The notes: a model not told the origin generated them from the letters alone. DNA of 64,000 bases from CAVTQY01 sp963736975 (GCA_963736975.1 CAVTQY010000002.1:496001-560000); one strand, 5' to 3'; numbered from the stretch's first letter, positions 52,410 to 61,012 are shown. Numbers and translations are program-made.

Positions 52410-53787
52410 ACCGGCGACATGGGTAACAGAATAGACCGGCGACATGGGTAACACTTTTCATCCGTCATCGAACCAGATCGGCTTGCGGTTGTTGTTGGCC
52501 CTGTGGGGTTGTGGGCAACGCGCGTGCGTTGTCCACAAATCCACAGGCTACCCGACGGCGGCGGCGCCGCGGCTGGCGCAAGCGGCCCTTCGCGTCCAGC
52601 AAACCGAGCTCGATCGGGCCATACATCACCCGCCATTCGCCGTCGGCGATCGGGTGCAGCCCGACCGGTTCGCCGATCAACGGCTCGCCCAGGAACACCC
52701 GCTCGCCACGCCACTTGATCTCGCCGTTCGAGCGCACCTGGCGCACCAGCTCAACGCCAGGATACTCCGGCGAACACAGCTTGCCGGTGTAGGCGCGCGG
52801 GCTCGGCTGATAATGCCGCGCCGGCACTTGCTGGCCCAGCGCCTCGTGCGGCCGCTCCGCATTGTAACAGCGGCGGAACACCGCGAAGCTGCGGGCCTGC
52901 GCCCGCAAGCTCGCCGCCGGCGGGCTTGCCGTCTCCTGCTGCAGCGTCAGGTGCATCCGCTCGTGCCGACCGTTCTGCTGCGGCGAGCCTGGATCGATCC
53001 GATCCGGCCGCACCGAAAGCTTGATCAGCCACACCGATAACCGGCTCAAGCCGCCGGCGCCGCGTCCGGCAAACGGCGAGCCGTTGTCGCTGCGCAGCGC
53101 CATCGGCAGGCCATACTCGCGGAACGCCGCCGCCAGGATCGCCTGCACCGTCGCGGTATCGGTCCGCCGCACCGCCTGGCAGCGCAACAGATAGCGGCTC
53201 CAACTGTCCAACAACGTGAACGGCTCGCAGCGCGCGCCGTCGGCGGTGCGAAACCAGCCCTTGAAATCGGCCGTCCACACCGCGTTCGGACCCTCGCAGC
53301 CGGCAAACGGCGCGCTGCGCGGCGGCACCCGCTCGCGCCGGCGCCGCGGCACCGTCAGGCCCGCTTCGTCGAACAACACACCCAAAGTGCTGGCCGCCGG
53401 CCACACCACCTGCGGATCGCGCGCCGAAAGCCACGCCCGCAGCTTGCGCGGCCCCCAGCTCGGGTGCTCCCGCCGCGCCGCTACCGCTGCCTCGGCGATC
53501 GACCCCGTCACCTGCCGCGGAGAGTGATGCGGCGCCCGGCTGCGGTCGCACAGCCCGGCAAAACCCTCGTTCTCATACCACTCTATCCACTTGTAACCGG
53601 TCTTGCGGCTAACGCCATAGCGCTGGCACAGCTCCGAAATCGAAAGCCCGTCCTCCTGCCAGCTCACAATCAGCGACATCCGCTCGTCCATGGGTCCGGT
53701 CCTCTGCCACGGCATGGGTCACCTCCATGCCAACCAGTAAACCTGTTACCCATGTCGTCGGGCCAAACTGTCACCTATGTCCCCGGT
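52410..53787 (-). mobile_element. IS481-family insertion sequence with doubled terminal repeats
   Basis: One transposase gene is framed by inverted repeats of the type CCGGCGACATGGGTAACA. At the left the repeat occurs twice in direct order (52410-52428 and 52435-52453, 25-bp period). At the right, in reverse complement, it also occurs twice (TGTTACCCATGTCGTCGGG at 53744 and TGTCACCTATGTCCCCGGT at 53769, again 25 bp apart), the outer copy being diverged. No clear target duplication is visible by eye. It sits between tRNA-Ala and yggT. Confidence 0.82.
52465..53715 (-). CDS. IS481 family transposase
   Basis: A 416-residue (or 408 from MDERMSLI) DDE transposase. N-terminal helix-turn-helix WQEDGLSISELCQRYGVSRKTGYKWIEWYE, a second HTH region HPSWGPRKLRAWLSA, and the rve-type catalytic core with Asp in AVWTADFKGWFRT, Asp in MALRSDNGSPFAGRG and Glu in SPQQNGRHERMHLTL, then CYNAERPHEALGQQVPARHY. 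The gene appears intact, so the element may be active. Confidence 0.93.
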   Translation of the reverse strand: MPWQRTGPMDERMSLIVSWQEDGLSISELCQRYGVSRKTGYKWIEWYENEGFAGLCDRSRAPHHSPRQVTGSIAEAAVAARREHPSWGPRKLRAWLSARDPQVVWPAASTLGVLFDEAGLTVPRRRRERVPPRSAPFAGCEGPNAVWTADFKGWFRTADGARCEPFTLLDSWSRYLLRCQAVRRTDTATVQAILAAAFREYGLPMALRSDNGSPFAGRGAGGLSRLSVWLIKLSVRPDRIDPGSPQQNGRHERMHLTLQQETASPPAASLRAQARSFAVFRRCYNAERPHEALGQQVPARHYQPSPRAYTGKLCSPEYPGVELVRQVRSNGEIKWRGERVFLGEPLIGEPVGLHPIADGEWRVMYGPIELGLLDAKGRLRQPRRRRRRVACGFVDNARALPTTPQGQQQPQADLVR

Positions 53788-53859
53788 TCGGACCGCCAAC
53801 CTCTCCCGCAAGCGGGAGAGGTGGTGTAGGGGTGGCCCGCGCCGCCCCTGGAGAACGCC

Positions 53860-54180
53860 ATGATTACCGTTGTCTTCCTCCTGCTCAACTATGCACTGAC
53901 CTTCCTTAAATGGGCGATCATCATCGCGGCGGTGCTGAGCATCCTGATGGCGTTCGGCGTGTTGGACAGCCGCAATCGTCTTGTTTGGTCGATCACCGAT
54001 TTCCTCTACCGGCTGACCGACCCGGTGCTTCGTCCCATTCGCAACGTGCTGCCGAACCTGGGCGGCATCGATATCAGCCCGTGGATCGCGGTGATTCTTA
54101 TCCAGGTGGTGCAGGGCGTGGTGCTGCCCCGGTTATACGCGGCGCTGACCTACGGCGCATGGCAGGGGCTGGTGTTCTGA
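53860..54180 (+). CDS. YggT family membrane protein
   Basis: A 106-residue protein with two hydrophobic spans (ALTFLKWAIIIAAVLSILMAFGV and DISPWIAVILIQVVQGVVL) separated by the family motif YRLTDPVLRPIRNVLPNLGGIDISP. YggT proteins are linked to osmotic tolerance, cell-division or membrane protein positioning; the exact role is unclear. A palindrome of alphaproteobacterial repeat type (53801-53820) lies upstream, in the 72-bp gap after the IS. folD follows 27 nt downstream. Confidence 0.92.
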   Translation: MITVVFLLLNYALTFLKWAIIIAAVLSILMAFGVLDSRNRLVWSITDFLYRLTDPVLRPIRNVLPNLGGIDISPWIAVILIQVVQGVVLPRLYAALTYGAWQGLVF

Positions 54181-54207
54181 GCGGTAGCGACGGTAGCCGG
54201 CCAGGCG

Positions 54208-55050
54208 ATGACAGCCAGGATCATCGACGGCAAGGTGATCGCCGCGGCGCTGCGGGCCGAAGTGACGCAGCGCGTGGCGGGGCTCGGGTATCAACCTGGG
54301 CTCGCGGTGGTGCTGGTGGGCGACAACCCGGCCAGCGCGGTCTACGTGCGCAGCAAGGACCGGGCGGCGGAGGCGGTGGGGATCGCCTCGCGGACGACCC
54401 GGCTGCCGGCGACAACGACGCAGGCCGATTTGCTGGCCGAGATCGGGCGGCTAAACGCCGATCCTGCTGTGGACGGTATCTTGGTGCAGTTGCCGCTGCC
54501 GCGGGGCATCGACACACATGCGGTGATCGAGTTGGTGGACCCGGCCAAGGACGTCGATGCGTTCCATCCGCTGAATGTGGGCAGGCTGGCGGAGGGCCGA
54601 GCCGGCCTCGTGCCATGCACGCCGCTCGGGGTGATGAAGCTGCTGGGAGCGGCCGGCGTGATGGTGGCCGGGGCTCGAGCGCTGGTGCTGGGGCGTTCGG
54701 CGATCGTCGGGCGGCCGATGGCGGCGCTGCTGCTGGCGGCGAACGCCACGGTAATACTCGCGCATTCGCGCACGCGGGAGCTGGCCGCAGAGTGCCGGCG
54801 AGCGGACATCCTTGTCGCGGCTGCCGGACGGGCGGAGATGGTGCGCGGCGACTGGATCGCGCCCGGGGCCACGGTGATCGATGTCGGCATAAACCGCCTG
54901 CCTGATGGCCGGCTAGTGGGCGACGTGGCCTATGCCGAAGCGGTTGAGAAGGCAGGGGCGATCACGCCGGTGCCGGGCGGGGTCGGGCCGATGACGATCG
55001 CCTGCCTGTTGGAGAACACCGTCACGGCCGCGATCCGCCGGCGCGGCTGA
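54208..55050 (+). CDS. folD: Methylenetetrahydrofolate dehydrogenase/cyclohydrolase
   Basis: A 280-residue bifunctional FolD converting 5,10-methylene-THF to 10-formyl-THF with NADP+. Catalytic Lys in YVRSKDRAAEAVGI, the motif DGILVQLPLPRGID, KDVDAFHPLNVGRL, PCTPLGVMKLL, the NADP loop VLGRSAIVGRPMAALLL and PVPGGVGPMTIACLLENT are all seen. Probably in operon with yggT. Confidence 0.96.
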   Translation: MTARIIDGKVIAAALRAEVTQRVAGLGYQPGLAVVLVGDNPASAVYVRSKDRAAEAVGIASRTTRLPATTTQADLLAEIGRLNADPAVDGILVQLPLPRGIDTHAVIELVDPAKDVDAFHPLNVGRLAEGRAGLVPCTPLGVMKLLGAAGVMVAGARALVLGRSAIVGRPMAALLLAANATVILAHSRTRELAAECRRADILVAAAGRAEMVRGDWIAPGATVIDVGINRLPDGRLVGDVAYAEAVEKAGAITPVPGGVGPMTIACLLENTVTAAIRRRG

Positions 55051-55206
55051 TCAGAAATCGATGCAGCGGCCCTTGCGTTCCCAGTCGCCGTAGCGGGTCG
55101 GCTCGGGGCCCTTCGGGCCGCCGATCTCCTTGGGCTTCGGTGGCGGCTCTTTCGGGGTCGCGCCAGGGGGCTCGGGCTGCTCCTCAGTCGTGAGCTTCGT
55201 ATCCAT
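55051..55206 (-). CDS. DUF1674 protein (SDHAF4-like)
   Basis: A 51-residue Pro/Glu/Lys-rich protein ending in the invariant motif KEIGGPKGPEPTRYGDWERK followed by GRCIDF, which defines DUF1674. Its mitochondrial relative SDHAF4 assists succinate dehydrogenase flavoprotein maturation; the same role in bacteria is inference. The ATG at 55206 is chosen because upstream in-frame residues are not conserved. It is convergent with folD, with the two stop codons adjacent. Confidence 0.88.
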   Translation of the reverse strand: MDTKLTTEEQPEPPGATPKEPPPKPKEIGGPKGPEPTRYGDWERKGRCIDF

Positions 55207-55314
55207 GACCTTAACGTAAGCAGCCTGCGTCAGCCGGCAAGCGGGACAGTAAGCTCGCCGTAAGCGGCTTCTTTCATCTCCCGGCGCGCATTTCATGCAA
55301 TCGGAGATAAGCTA

Positions 55315-55575
55315 ATGCGCGTTTCGGTCCTGCTTGCCTGCCTCGCTCTCGTCGTTGCCGCGCCCGCGGCGTTCGCAGAAGAATCCTGTCACACCACCGG
55401 CCAGCCGATGAGCCGGACCGCGATGGAAAACAGCCTGGTCAGCCGCGGTTACACTACGATTCGCAGCCTGTCGCTGCACAATGGCTGTTACGAGGCGAAG
55501 GGCTTCAACGCCCAAGGCCAGCGCTTCGAGCTGGAATTGGATGCCGCGACCGGCGCCATCCACAACGCCGAGTAG
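55315..55575 (+). CDS. Periplasmic PepSY-type small protein
   Basis: An 86-residue protein with signal peptide MRVSVLLACLALVVAAPAAFA and a PepSY-like domain: MSRTAMENSLVSRGYTTIRSLSLHNGCYEAKGFNAQGQRFELELDAATGAIHNAE matches the usual pattern (L-x-x-x-G-Y ... Y-x-A-x-A x-x-x-G ... D-x-x-T-G-x-I). Only part of that is quoted in order of strands. Such proteins are often encoded with cytochrome b561 and a two-component system, as here (cytochrome 13 nt downstream). Confidence 0.83.
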   Translation: MRVSVLLACLALVVAAPAAFAEESCHTTGQPMSRTAMENSLVSRGYTTIRSLSLHNGCYEAKGFNAQGQRFELELDAATGAIHNAE

Positions 55576-55588
55576 AGCGACGGCGTTC

Positions 55589-56182
55589 TTGGAAGCGGTC
55601 CCAACCGTGCTCGTTTGGGACCGCTTCGTGCGGCTGTTTCACTGGGCAACGGCGCTACTCGTTCTGATCGCGTTCCTCACCACCGATGACCTGCGCTGGC
55701 TGCATGAGGATGCGGGGTATGCGGTGCTGGCGCTGGTCGCGGCGCGCATTGTCTGGGGCGTGGTCGGCGGCCGGCACGCGCGGTTCGTGAGCTTCGTATG
55801 CGGACCGCGCGATGTGGCGCGTTATCTGAGGCTGCTGCGGAGCGGGCGCGCACCGCGTTATCTCGGCCATAATCCAGCTGGCGGCATCATGATCGTCGCT
55901 CTGTTGGCGTTGTTGGTCGTGGTCGGGGGCAGCGGCTGGCTGTCGGAAACGAATGCCTATTTCGGGGTGCCCTGGGTGGATCATCTGCACCACGTATCAG
56001 CTCACCTGTTGTTGGTGCTGGTTGGTCTGCACCTCGCCGGCGTGGTGATGTCGAGCTGGCTGCATCGCGAGAACCTGGTTCGCGCCATGGTCACCGGCCG
56101 CAAGCGACGGGAGCCGGGCCGCGCCGCCCAGATCCAGCTCAAAGGCGGCACCACCGCCTTCGCGAGCCGCGACGTGGGCTGA
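55589..56182 (+). CDS. Cytochrome b561-type membrane protein
   Basis: A protein of about 197 residues with four membrane segments and heme-ligand His residues in RLFHWATALLVLIAFL, HEDAGYAVLALVAARIVWG, and DHLHHVSAHLLLVLVGLHLAG, typical of Ni/Fe-hydrogenase-b-type or b561 cytochromes. It shuttles electrons between membrane quinone and a periplasmic partner. No ATG is available; TTG at 55589 or GTG at 55607 is the start. The C-terminal 60 codons run antisense through the histidine kinase gene (186-bp overlap), and the last 25 residues look non-family. Confidence 0.8.
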   Translation: MEAVPTVLVWDRFVRLFHWATALLVLIAFLTTDDLRWLHEDAGYAVLALVAARIVWGVVGGRHARFVSFVCGPRDVARYLRLLRSGRAPRYLGHNPAGGIMIVALLALLVVVGGSGWLSETNAYFGVPWVDHLHHVSAHLLLVLVGLHLAGVVMSSWLHRENLVRAMVTGRKRREPGRAAQIQLKGGTTAFASRDVG

Positions 56183-57466
56183 GCCGCCATGAGCGGCAGC
56201 GATCTCCGCAACGATCGCGAGGCCAAGGCCGGCGCCGGTTCCCCCAGCCGGCACCCGCCCGCGCCGAAACCGTTCGAAGATCGTGGCACGCTCGGGTTCC
56301 GGCACACCGGGACCGCGGTCCAGCACGCGCAATATGTTGCCATTCGTGAGTTCCACCTCCACGGTGGTGCCGGGCGGCGCGTAGCCGAGCGCGTTCTCGA
56401 TAAGGTTTTGCAGCGCGACGACCAGAGCCGCATTATTCCCGCGGATCGGTCCGGCCGGCGCGCCGGTCAGGGCAAGATGGAGACCGCGATTCACCGCGAG
56501 CGGGGCTAGAGCGCTGATCGCCTCCATAGCCACGGCGCGCAAATCCACTCGCTCGGTGATGTCGAGCGACATGCCATCGATGCGCGCCATTTGCAGCATT
56601 TGGCCCACCAGCCGTGCCATGCGGTCGGCGTCCTGGCGCAGTAGCTCTGCCTCGGTGCTGTCCTGTAGCCCATCGAGGCGCGCCATCAGCACGGCGAGCG
56701 GCGTGCGCAGCGTGTGCGCTGCCTCGCCAACGAAACGGCGCTGTGCTGCCAGTGCTGCTTCCAGACGCGCAAGCGCCTGGTTCACAGCGCTGACCAGCGG
56801 CGCGATTTCGGCGGGCAGGCCGGTTTCGGGCAAGCGTGCGCCGGGTCGCGCCGGGCCGATCGCCGCGGCGGCAGCCGACGCGTCGCGCACCGGGCGCAGC
56901 CCCTGCTTGACGGTCCAGACGCCGATCAGCAGCGCAGTGCTGCCAATGGCGGCCAGCAGAGCGAGGCCGGTGGATAGCAGCTCGGCCAAAACGCCGCGTA
57001 CCAGTACCTCGCTTTGCTCGCGACCCTGCGCCACGGCGATGATCAAGGGGCCCCTCGACAAGGCGTAACCAACCATCCCCTCCGGGTGGCGCGGTGACGA
57101 CGGCAGGCGGAACAGGCCGGGACTTCGCGGCAGGACGCCGGAGAATGCGGACCGCAGTCCAGGGGCCGATGCGAACAGCACCGTGCCGTTTGCGGCAGTT
57201 ACCAAAAAAACATTGTCGTCGTCGGAGGAGCGGAACGCATTCTCGAGCGGACCCGGCAGGTCGAGACGCGGGCGCCCGTCCGGGCCGGTTGAAATATGAG
57301 CCGCGATTGCGCGTGCCTGGTCCTGCAGCGCTGTGTCGTCCAGGTGGCGAACCGCCACGACCGATCGCCAGCCGATCGCCGCAGCGGCTAGGATGACTGC
57401 GGCGAGGACGACCAGCGCAAGCCGCCAGGCAAGCCGGCGAGCAAGCGATCCCTGGCGACGGTTCAT
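55997..57466 (-). CDS. Two-component sensor histidine kinase
   Basis: A 489-residue kinase with a first membrane segment at about residues 14-33, a periplasmic sensor region to about 155, a second membrane segment (about 161-183), a HAMP-like linker, the H-box FVGEAAHTLRTPLAVL (His251), N-box NLIENALGYAPPG, G1 DRGPGVPEPE and G2 GTGAGLGLAIVAEIAAAHGG. The family end would be near AAFELDLGG; the last 40 residues (Gln/His-rich, NQHQQQVS) are antisense to the cytochrome gene and look like read-through past a lost stop. Likely partner of the regulator at 60338-61012, although four genes lie between. Confidence 0.9.
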   Translation of the reverse strand: MNRRQGSLARRLAWRLALVVLAAVILAAAAIGWRSVVAVRHLDDTALQDQARAIAAHISTGPDGRPRLDLPGPLENAFRSSDDDNVFLVTAANGTVLFASAPGLRSAFSGVLPRSPGLFRLPSSPRHPEGMVGYALSRGPLIIAVAQGREQSEVLVRGVLAELLSTGLALLAAIGSTALLIGVWTVKQGLRPVRDASAAAAAIGPARPGARLPETGLPAEIAPLVSAVNQALARLEAALAAQRRFVGEAAHTLRTPLAVLMARLDGLQDSTEAELLRQDADRMARLVGQMLQMARIDGMSLDITERVDLRAVAMEAISALAPLAVNRGLHLALTGAPAGPIRGNNAALVVALQNLIENALGYAPPGTTVEVELTNGNILRVLDRGPGVPEPERATIFERFRRGRVPAGGTGAGLGLAIVAEIAAAHGGSAHVAAREGGGAAFELDLGGAARLPSLAAGDHGANQVLAMQPARHHHAGEVQTNQHQQQVS

Positions 57467-57505
57467 GAGAGCGTCCCATACATCAGAAACGGCCGTGCTT
57501 CTAAA

Positions 57506-57780
57506 TCAGGAGCCCGAACTGGCCGTGTCGGGAGGAAGAATATCGATTTTCGCCATCAGTCGATGTTCGTGACGTCGCAAAACGACGACGAGCGCGGCGA
57601 TCGATCCAAGCGCAAGGACTGTACCGGCGATAGTCGCCGGACCCAGAATCAGTGTGATATGCCTTCCAAGATAGTAAGCCCCTCCGCCATAAACCGCAGC
57701 CCAGACGACTGCGCCAACGGAATTGCAAACCACGCATCGGAACCACGTCATCTGGCTCGCCCGCAAGTGAATGGCTCACG
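57506..57780 (-). pseudogene. DedA-family membrane protein fragment
   Basis: One frame gives SQMTWFRCVVCNSVGAVVWAAVYGGGAYYLG plus a second hydrophobic span and RRHEHRLMAKIDI. The pattern M-x-W-x-x-F-x-x-x-N-x-x-G-A-x-x-W-A-x-x-Y-G-x-G-A-Y-x-x-G is the C-terminal signature of DedA (VTT) proteins. The N-terminal two thirds of the family are missing, cut where the reductase gene ends. It is a remnant, although a short peptide could be translated. Confidence 0.72.
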
Positions 57781-58985
57781 CAAATCCTGGAAAGTAATCG
57801 ACCATTATCTGCGACCGGGTACACCGAGTTCCCTCAGGCTGTTCTGGAAGCGAACGACCATGGCGCGGGGACCTGAGAGGTAAAAGATGCGCTCCATGTA
57901 GTCCGGAATGTTGTTCTGGATCAGGATCTCGTCGACCATCCCTTCGTGGACGGGGTAACCGGGCGCTTCCGGCTCCGCGACCGCATAGACGATGCGCAGG
58001 CCGAGTTCGCGGGCTGCCTGCTGGGACGGCGGTTGCCGCGGTCGTCCGGGTGCAGGACACGGAGTGTCCAGTCGAGATACTGCCCCGGCTGGAAGGCAAG
58101 CTGGCGATCCGGTTGGAAAACAAAGTCGTAGCAGCCCGCCGCGGCCCGCTCGATGCGCAGCAGGGTAAGCTTGCAGCGGCCTTTCGGGCTTGACGCATAG
58201 GCGAACAGATTGCCGGCGAGAAAAGCCATCTCGGGCGTCGGGTAGAAATTGCCGATATGCATATTGGGAGAAGAGAGCGCACCGATGATCGCGCCATATG
58301 CCAGGCGGGACTGCTTGCCGTGCGCCGCCGTCAGCGGCTCCGTCAGCATGGCGAATCCAGCGAAAAGCAGCGGCGAATAGAAGAAGGTTTCCTTGCACGC
58401 CGTGCCCACCATGCTCAGCGGCGTGCTGCCCAACGTGACCGCCAGGTTCGCCAGGATGTAAACGCCGACCGTATCGAGACGCTGCACTTTGCGGGTGACG
58501 AGCAGGCCGCCGGCGAGCACGAAGGGGAACAAGGTCAGGTTGCCGCCGACCCACCACGTCGCCGGCTGGTCGAGGATGAGCGCCGAGGCGACAACTTCTG
58601 CGGCGACAGGATTGAAGATGTGCTGGCGACCGACGGCGAGCATGAACTTCGACGCTATGGCGACAAAGGAAGCCAGCATGAGCCCGGCGACGCCGAGGAA
58701 ATTGTGGGCCGTCACCGGCGGCATGATCAGCGCCAGGATCAGGGCCGTGATGATGAAGGACTCAGTGTTTGCCGGCACTTGTAGAAGGTCGGCAAACAGG
58801 CGATTGGTCAGCCAGCATGTCCCTGTGATCAGCACGAGGGAGAAGGTGAGTGCCGTGGGATCCTGGGGCACCATCCTGGGGAACCCCAACACCACCGCCA
58901 TCGCAATGAGGCCGGCGGTATAATACAGCACCAGCCGGTACATTGTTATCCGGTTAAGTATCGAATCAATGCTGCAGATCATCAC
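57776..58985 (-). pseudogene. NqrB/RnfD-like membrane protein fused to a ferredoxin-reductase domain, damaged
   Basis: The first 265 residues or so are an NqrB/RnfD-type membrane domain: YRLVLYYTAGLIAMAVVLGF, ESFIITALILALIMPP, SKFMLAVGRQHIFNPVAAEV, and the DP-x-T-like TEPLTAAHGKQSRLAYGAIIG with MHIGNFYPTPEMAFL. A FNR-type FAD domain follows (YDFVFQPDRQLAFQPGQYLDW up to HPDDRGNRR). Then the normal YFTLASSP to NAD-binding core is missing: near 58030-58045 the sequence jumps to QAARELGLRIVYAVAEPE, and later IPDYMERIFYLSGPRAMVVRF. A further one-base lesion near 57807 separates the true end MVDYFPGFA. So there is an internal deletion of roughly 100 codons plus frameshifts. The stop of apbE overlaps its start. 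Confidence 0.8.
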
Positions 58986-59722
58986 ACCACGAATGCCCTA
59001 AATCCGCTTGTCTGCGTGGCGATACCGTTTTTGTCGATCAAATAGCCCTCCAGGTGCGGCAGCTCCTCGATGAAATGGATACCTGCCTTGCCCATGGCGA
59101 AGGCAGCAGTGGCATAAAGATCTGCCTGGAGCACATCGTCACCGATGACGCTCAGGCTGACGATGTCATCGATCGGTTGGTCCGGCAGGTGCGGATTGTA
59201 GATATGGTTGCCCCGCGCGTAGGTTCCGGAAGTGGCGATGCCGTGCCCGAGCGGGTGCAACACCTTTACGATCTGCTGATCGTTGAACGGATTGCGGATG
59301 CCGACCTTCCACGGGATGCCGTCAGCGGCCTCGCCCCGGCTTTGTATATCGCCGCCGGCGTCGATGAAGTAGTTCCGCGCACCGGCGGCCTCGATGAGCC
59401 GCGAGGCGTTGCGGATCGACCAACCCTTCACGATCCCGGAGGGGTCGATCAGGCCATCGGGCCGGCAGATTTCGAAATAGCCGTGCGTCTGCCGTTTGGT
59501 GTACTCGGCGATCGTCAGCACCTCCTGCATCTCGGCGCTGATGGCTGTCAGCGCGAGAGGGCGCTGGTTCATCACAGTTATTTCGCTGTCGCACTTGAAT
59601 AGGCTGAACCGGCGATCGACGGCAGCGAAATAAGCGAAAACATCGTCGAGCAGCGTCTCGGACGGGCAGTCGATGATTTCCACGGTGATGGGCATGCCCA
59701 TCAGGAGTTGTCTTTCATGCAT
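58982..59722 (-). CDS. apbE: FAD:protein FMN transferase (ApbE family)
   Basis: A 246-residue ApbE-like protein that attaches FMN covalently to Thr/Ser of flavoproteins. MGMPITVEIIDCPSE, DPSGIVKGWSIRNASRLIEAAG (the conserved G-x-x-K-G), YFIDAGGDIQSRG and the metal-binding ATSGTYARGNHIYNP are visible, with ATAAFAMGKAG near the end. It seems cytoplasmic (no signal peptide). The start MHERQLLMGMP at 59722 fits best. It overlaps the NqrB-like gene by 4 nt; its substrate is probably the FMN-binding protein just upstream. Confidence 0.9.
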   Translation of the reverse strand: MHERQLLMGMPITVEIIDCPSETLLDDVFAYFAAVDRRFSLFKCDSEITVMNQRPLALTAISAEMQEVLTIAEYTKRQTHGYFEICRPDGLIDPSGIVKGWSIRNASRLIEAAGARNYFIDAGGDIQSRGEAADGIPWKVGIRNPFNDQQIVKVLHPLGHGIATSGTYARGNHIYNPHLPDQPIDDIVSLSVIGDDVLQADLYATAAFAMGKAGIHFIEELPHLEGYLIDKNGIATQTSGFRAFVV

Positions 59723-59744
59723 GCGACATAAGCCGCCCGGCCTA

Positions 59745-60236
59745 TCAGCCGCTCGCACGGCGGAGCGCGTCATGCATGGACCGGATGAATGCATCGCTGG
59801 TGAGCGTCGCCCCGGAGACCGCATGCACGTGGGCACTTTGCGCGCTGATCACTTCCTGTTCCAGCATCGGCAGTGCCTGTCGGTTGATCGAACGGCTGGT
59901 CGCGCTGTGGGACGGGTGGCGCAGCACGTTGACGGCCACTACGCGTCCGCCGCGGATCACCGCCTGGACCTGTACAACGCCGTAATAGGCATCGAAGGCA
60001 GGGCCGGTAGAGAAGCCGTCCCGGTAATGGAGGACATAGGCCGCGGCCTGAGGCGGCGGCATGCCGGCCTGCAGGGGGGATGCCGGGGCAGGGGCCGCTG
60101 TTCGTGCGTCTTCCGCGATCCTTGCCGCAGGAACCGACCGCCACAATGGAGCGGCTCCCGGCGAGAAGGCCGCCGCCGCGGCAAAAGCGGTGGTGATTGA
60201 TGCACCAACAATAGCGGCTCGGACGAACAATCCCAT
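59745..60236 (-). CDS. FMN-binding domain protein
   Basis: A 163-residue exported protein. N-terminal membrane/signal segment MGLFVRAAIVGASITTAFAAAAA, then an NqrC/RnfG-like FMN-binding domain: YGVVQVQAVIRGGRVVAVNVLRHP, SRSINRQALPMLEQEVIS and the flavinylation motif VSGATLTSDAF, where the Thr of SGAT receives FMN from ApbE. AAAGGGCATAAG precedes ATG 60236. First structural gene after the response regulator (101-bp gap). Confidence 0.9.
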   Translation of the reverse strand: MGLFVRAAIVGASITTAFAAAAAFSPGAAPLWRSVPAARIAEDARTAAPAPASPLQAGMPPPQAAAYVLHYRDGFSTGPAFDAYYGVVQVQAVIRGGRVVAVNVLRHPSHSATSRSINRQALPMLEQEVISAQSAHVHAVSGATLTSDAFIRSMHDALRRASG

Positions 60237-60337
60237 CTTATGCCCTTTGCAAAGGGACCGATCGGGTCGGCTCAGCCGGATCGGGTCTGGCGAGCGTGGA
60301 TTACAGGAACCTGACGTAGGCAAGCCCTGGCGGTGGT

Positions 60338-61012
60338 TCATGAGCGGACGGCGAAGATGTAGCCGATGCCGCGCACCGTGTGGATCACCACGGTGGCGCC
60401 GGCTTCGGCGAGTTTTCGGCGCAGCCGGTGCATCAGCACCTCGACGGCATTGGACCCAAGCGTAGTCGTGAAGTCGTACACGCTTTGCTCGATCGCCTCG
60501 CGCGTCGCAACTCGCCCTTGCCGGCGGAGCAGCAGTTCCAGGAGTGCGGTTTCCCTGCCTGACAGGAGCAGCGGCCGCCCGTCAACCTCGCCCTGCCGTG
60601 TGTTGGTGTCCAGCACGACATTGCCAAGTTCCAGCCGTACCCCGAGTGCCGCATTCGGTCGGCGCAGCAGTGCCCGCATACGCGACACCAACTCGGCCAG
60701 GTGGAACGGCTTGACCAGATAGTCATCCGCGCCCGTGTCGAGCCCGGTCACCCTGTCTTCCGGCGCATCGCGCGCGGTGAGTATGAGCACCGGGCTGCTG
60801 TCGCCCCGCTGCCGCATGGAGCGCAACAGCGCCAAGCCCTCCCCGTCCGGCAGGCCGAGATCCAGGATAATTGCATCGTAGCTGGCGACCGCAAGGTGAT
60901 CTTCCGCGGCGCCGATGCTGGCCACCGGGTCCACGGCGAAACCGGCGCGTGAGAGGGCTGCGCGCAGAAGGTCGGCTAGTTCGGGTTCGTCTTCGATGGC
61001 AAGCAGACGCAT
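60338..61012 (-). CDS. OmpR-family response regulator
   Basis: A 224-residue regulator. The receiver domain has acidic pocket MRLLAIEDEPELADLL, phospho-acceptor Asp51 in YDAIILDLGLPDG and the conserved Lys in GADDYLVKPFHLAELV; the winged-helix DNA-binding domain has LSGRETALLELLLRRQGRVATREAIEQSVY and VEVLMHRLRRKLAEAG plus the final IHTVRGIGYIFAV. It probably controls the redox operon below it and is paired with the kinase at 55997-57466. Confidence 0.94.
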   Translation of the reverse strand: MRLLAIEDEPELADLLRAALSRAGFAVDPVASIGAAEDHLAVASYDAIILDLGLPDGEGLALLRSMRQRGDSSPVLILTARDAPEDRVTGLDTGADDYLVKPFHLAELVSRMRALLRRPNAALGVRLELGNVVLDTNTRQGEVDGRPLLLSGRETALLELLLRRQGRVATREAIEQSVYDFTTTLGSNAVEVLMHRLRRKLAEAGATVVIHTVRGIGYIFAVRS

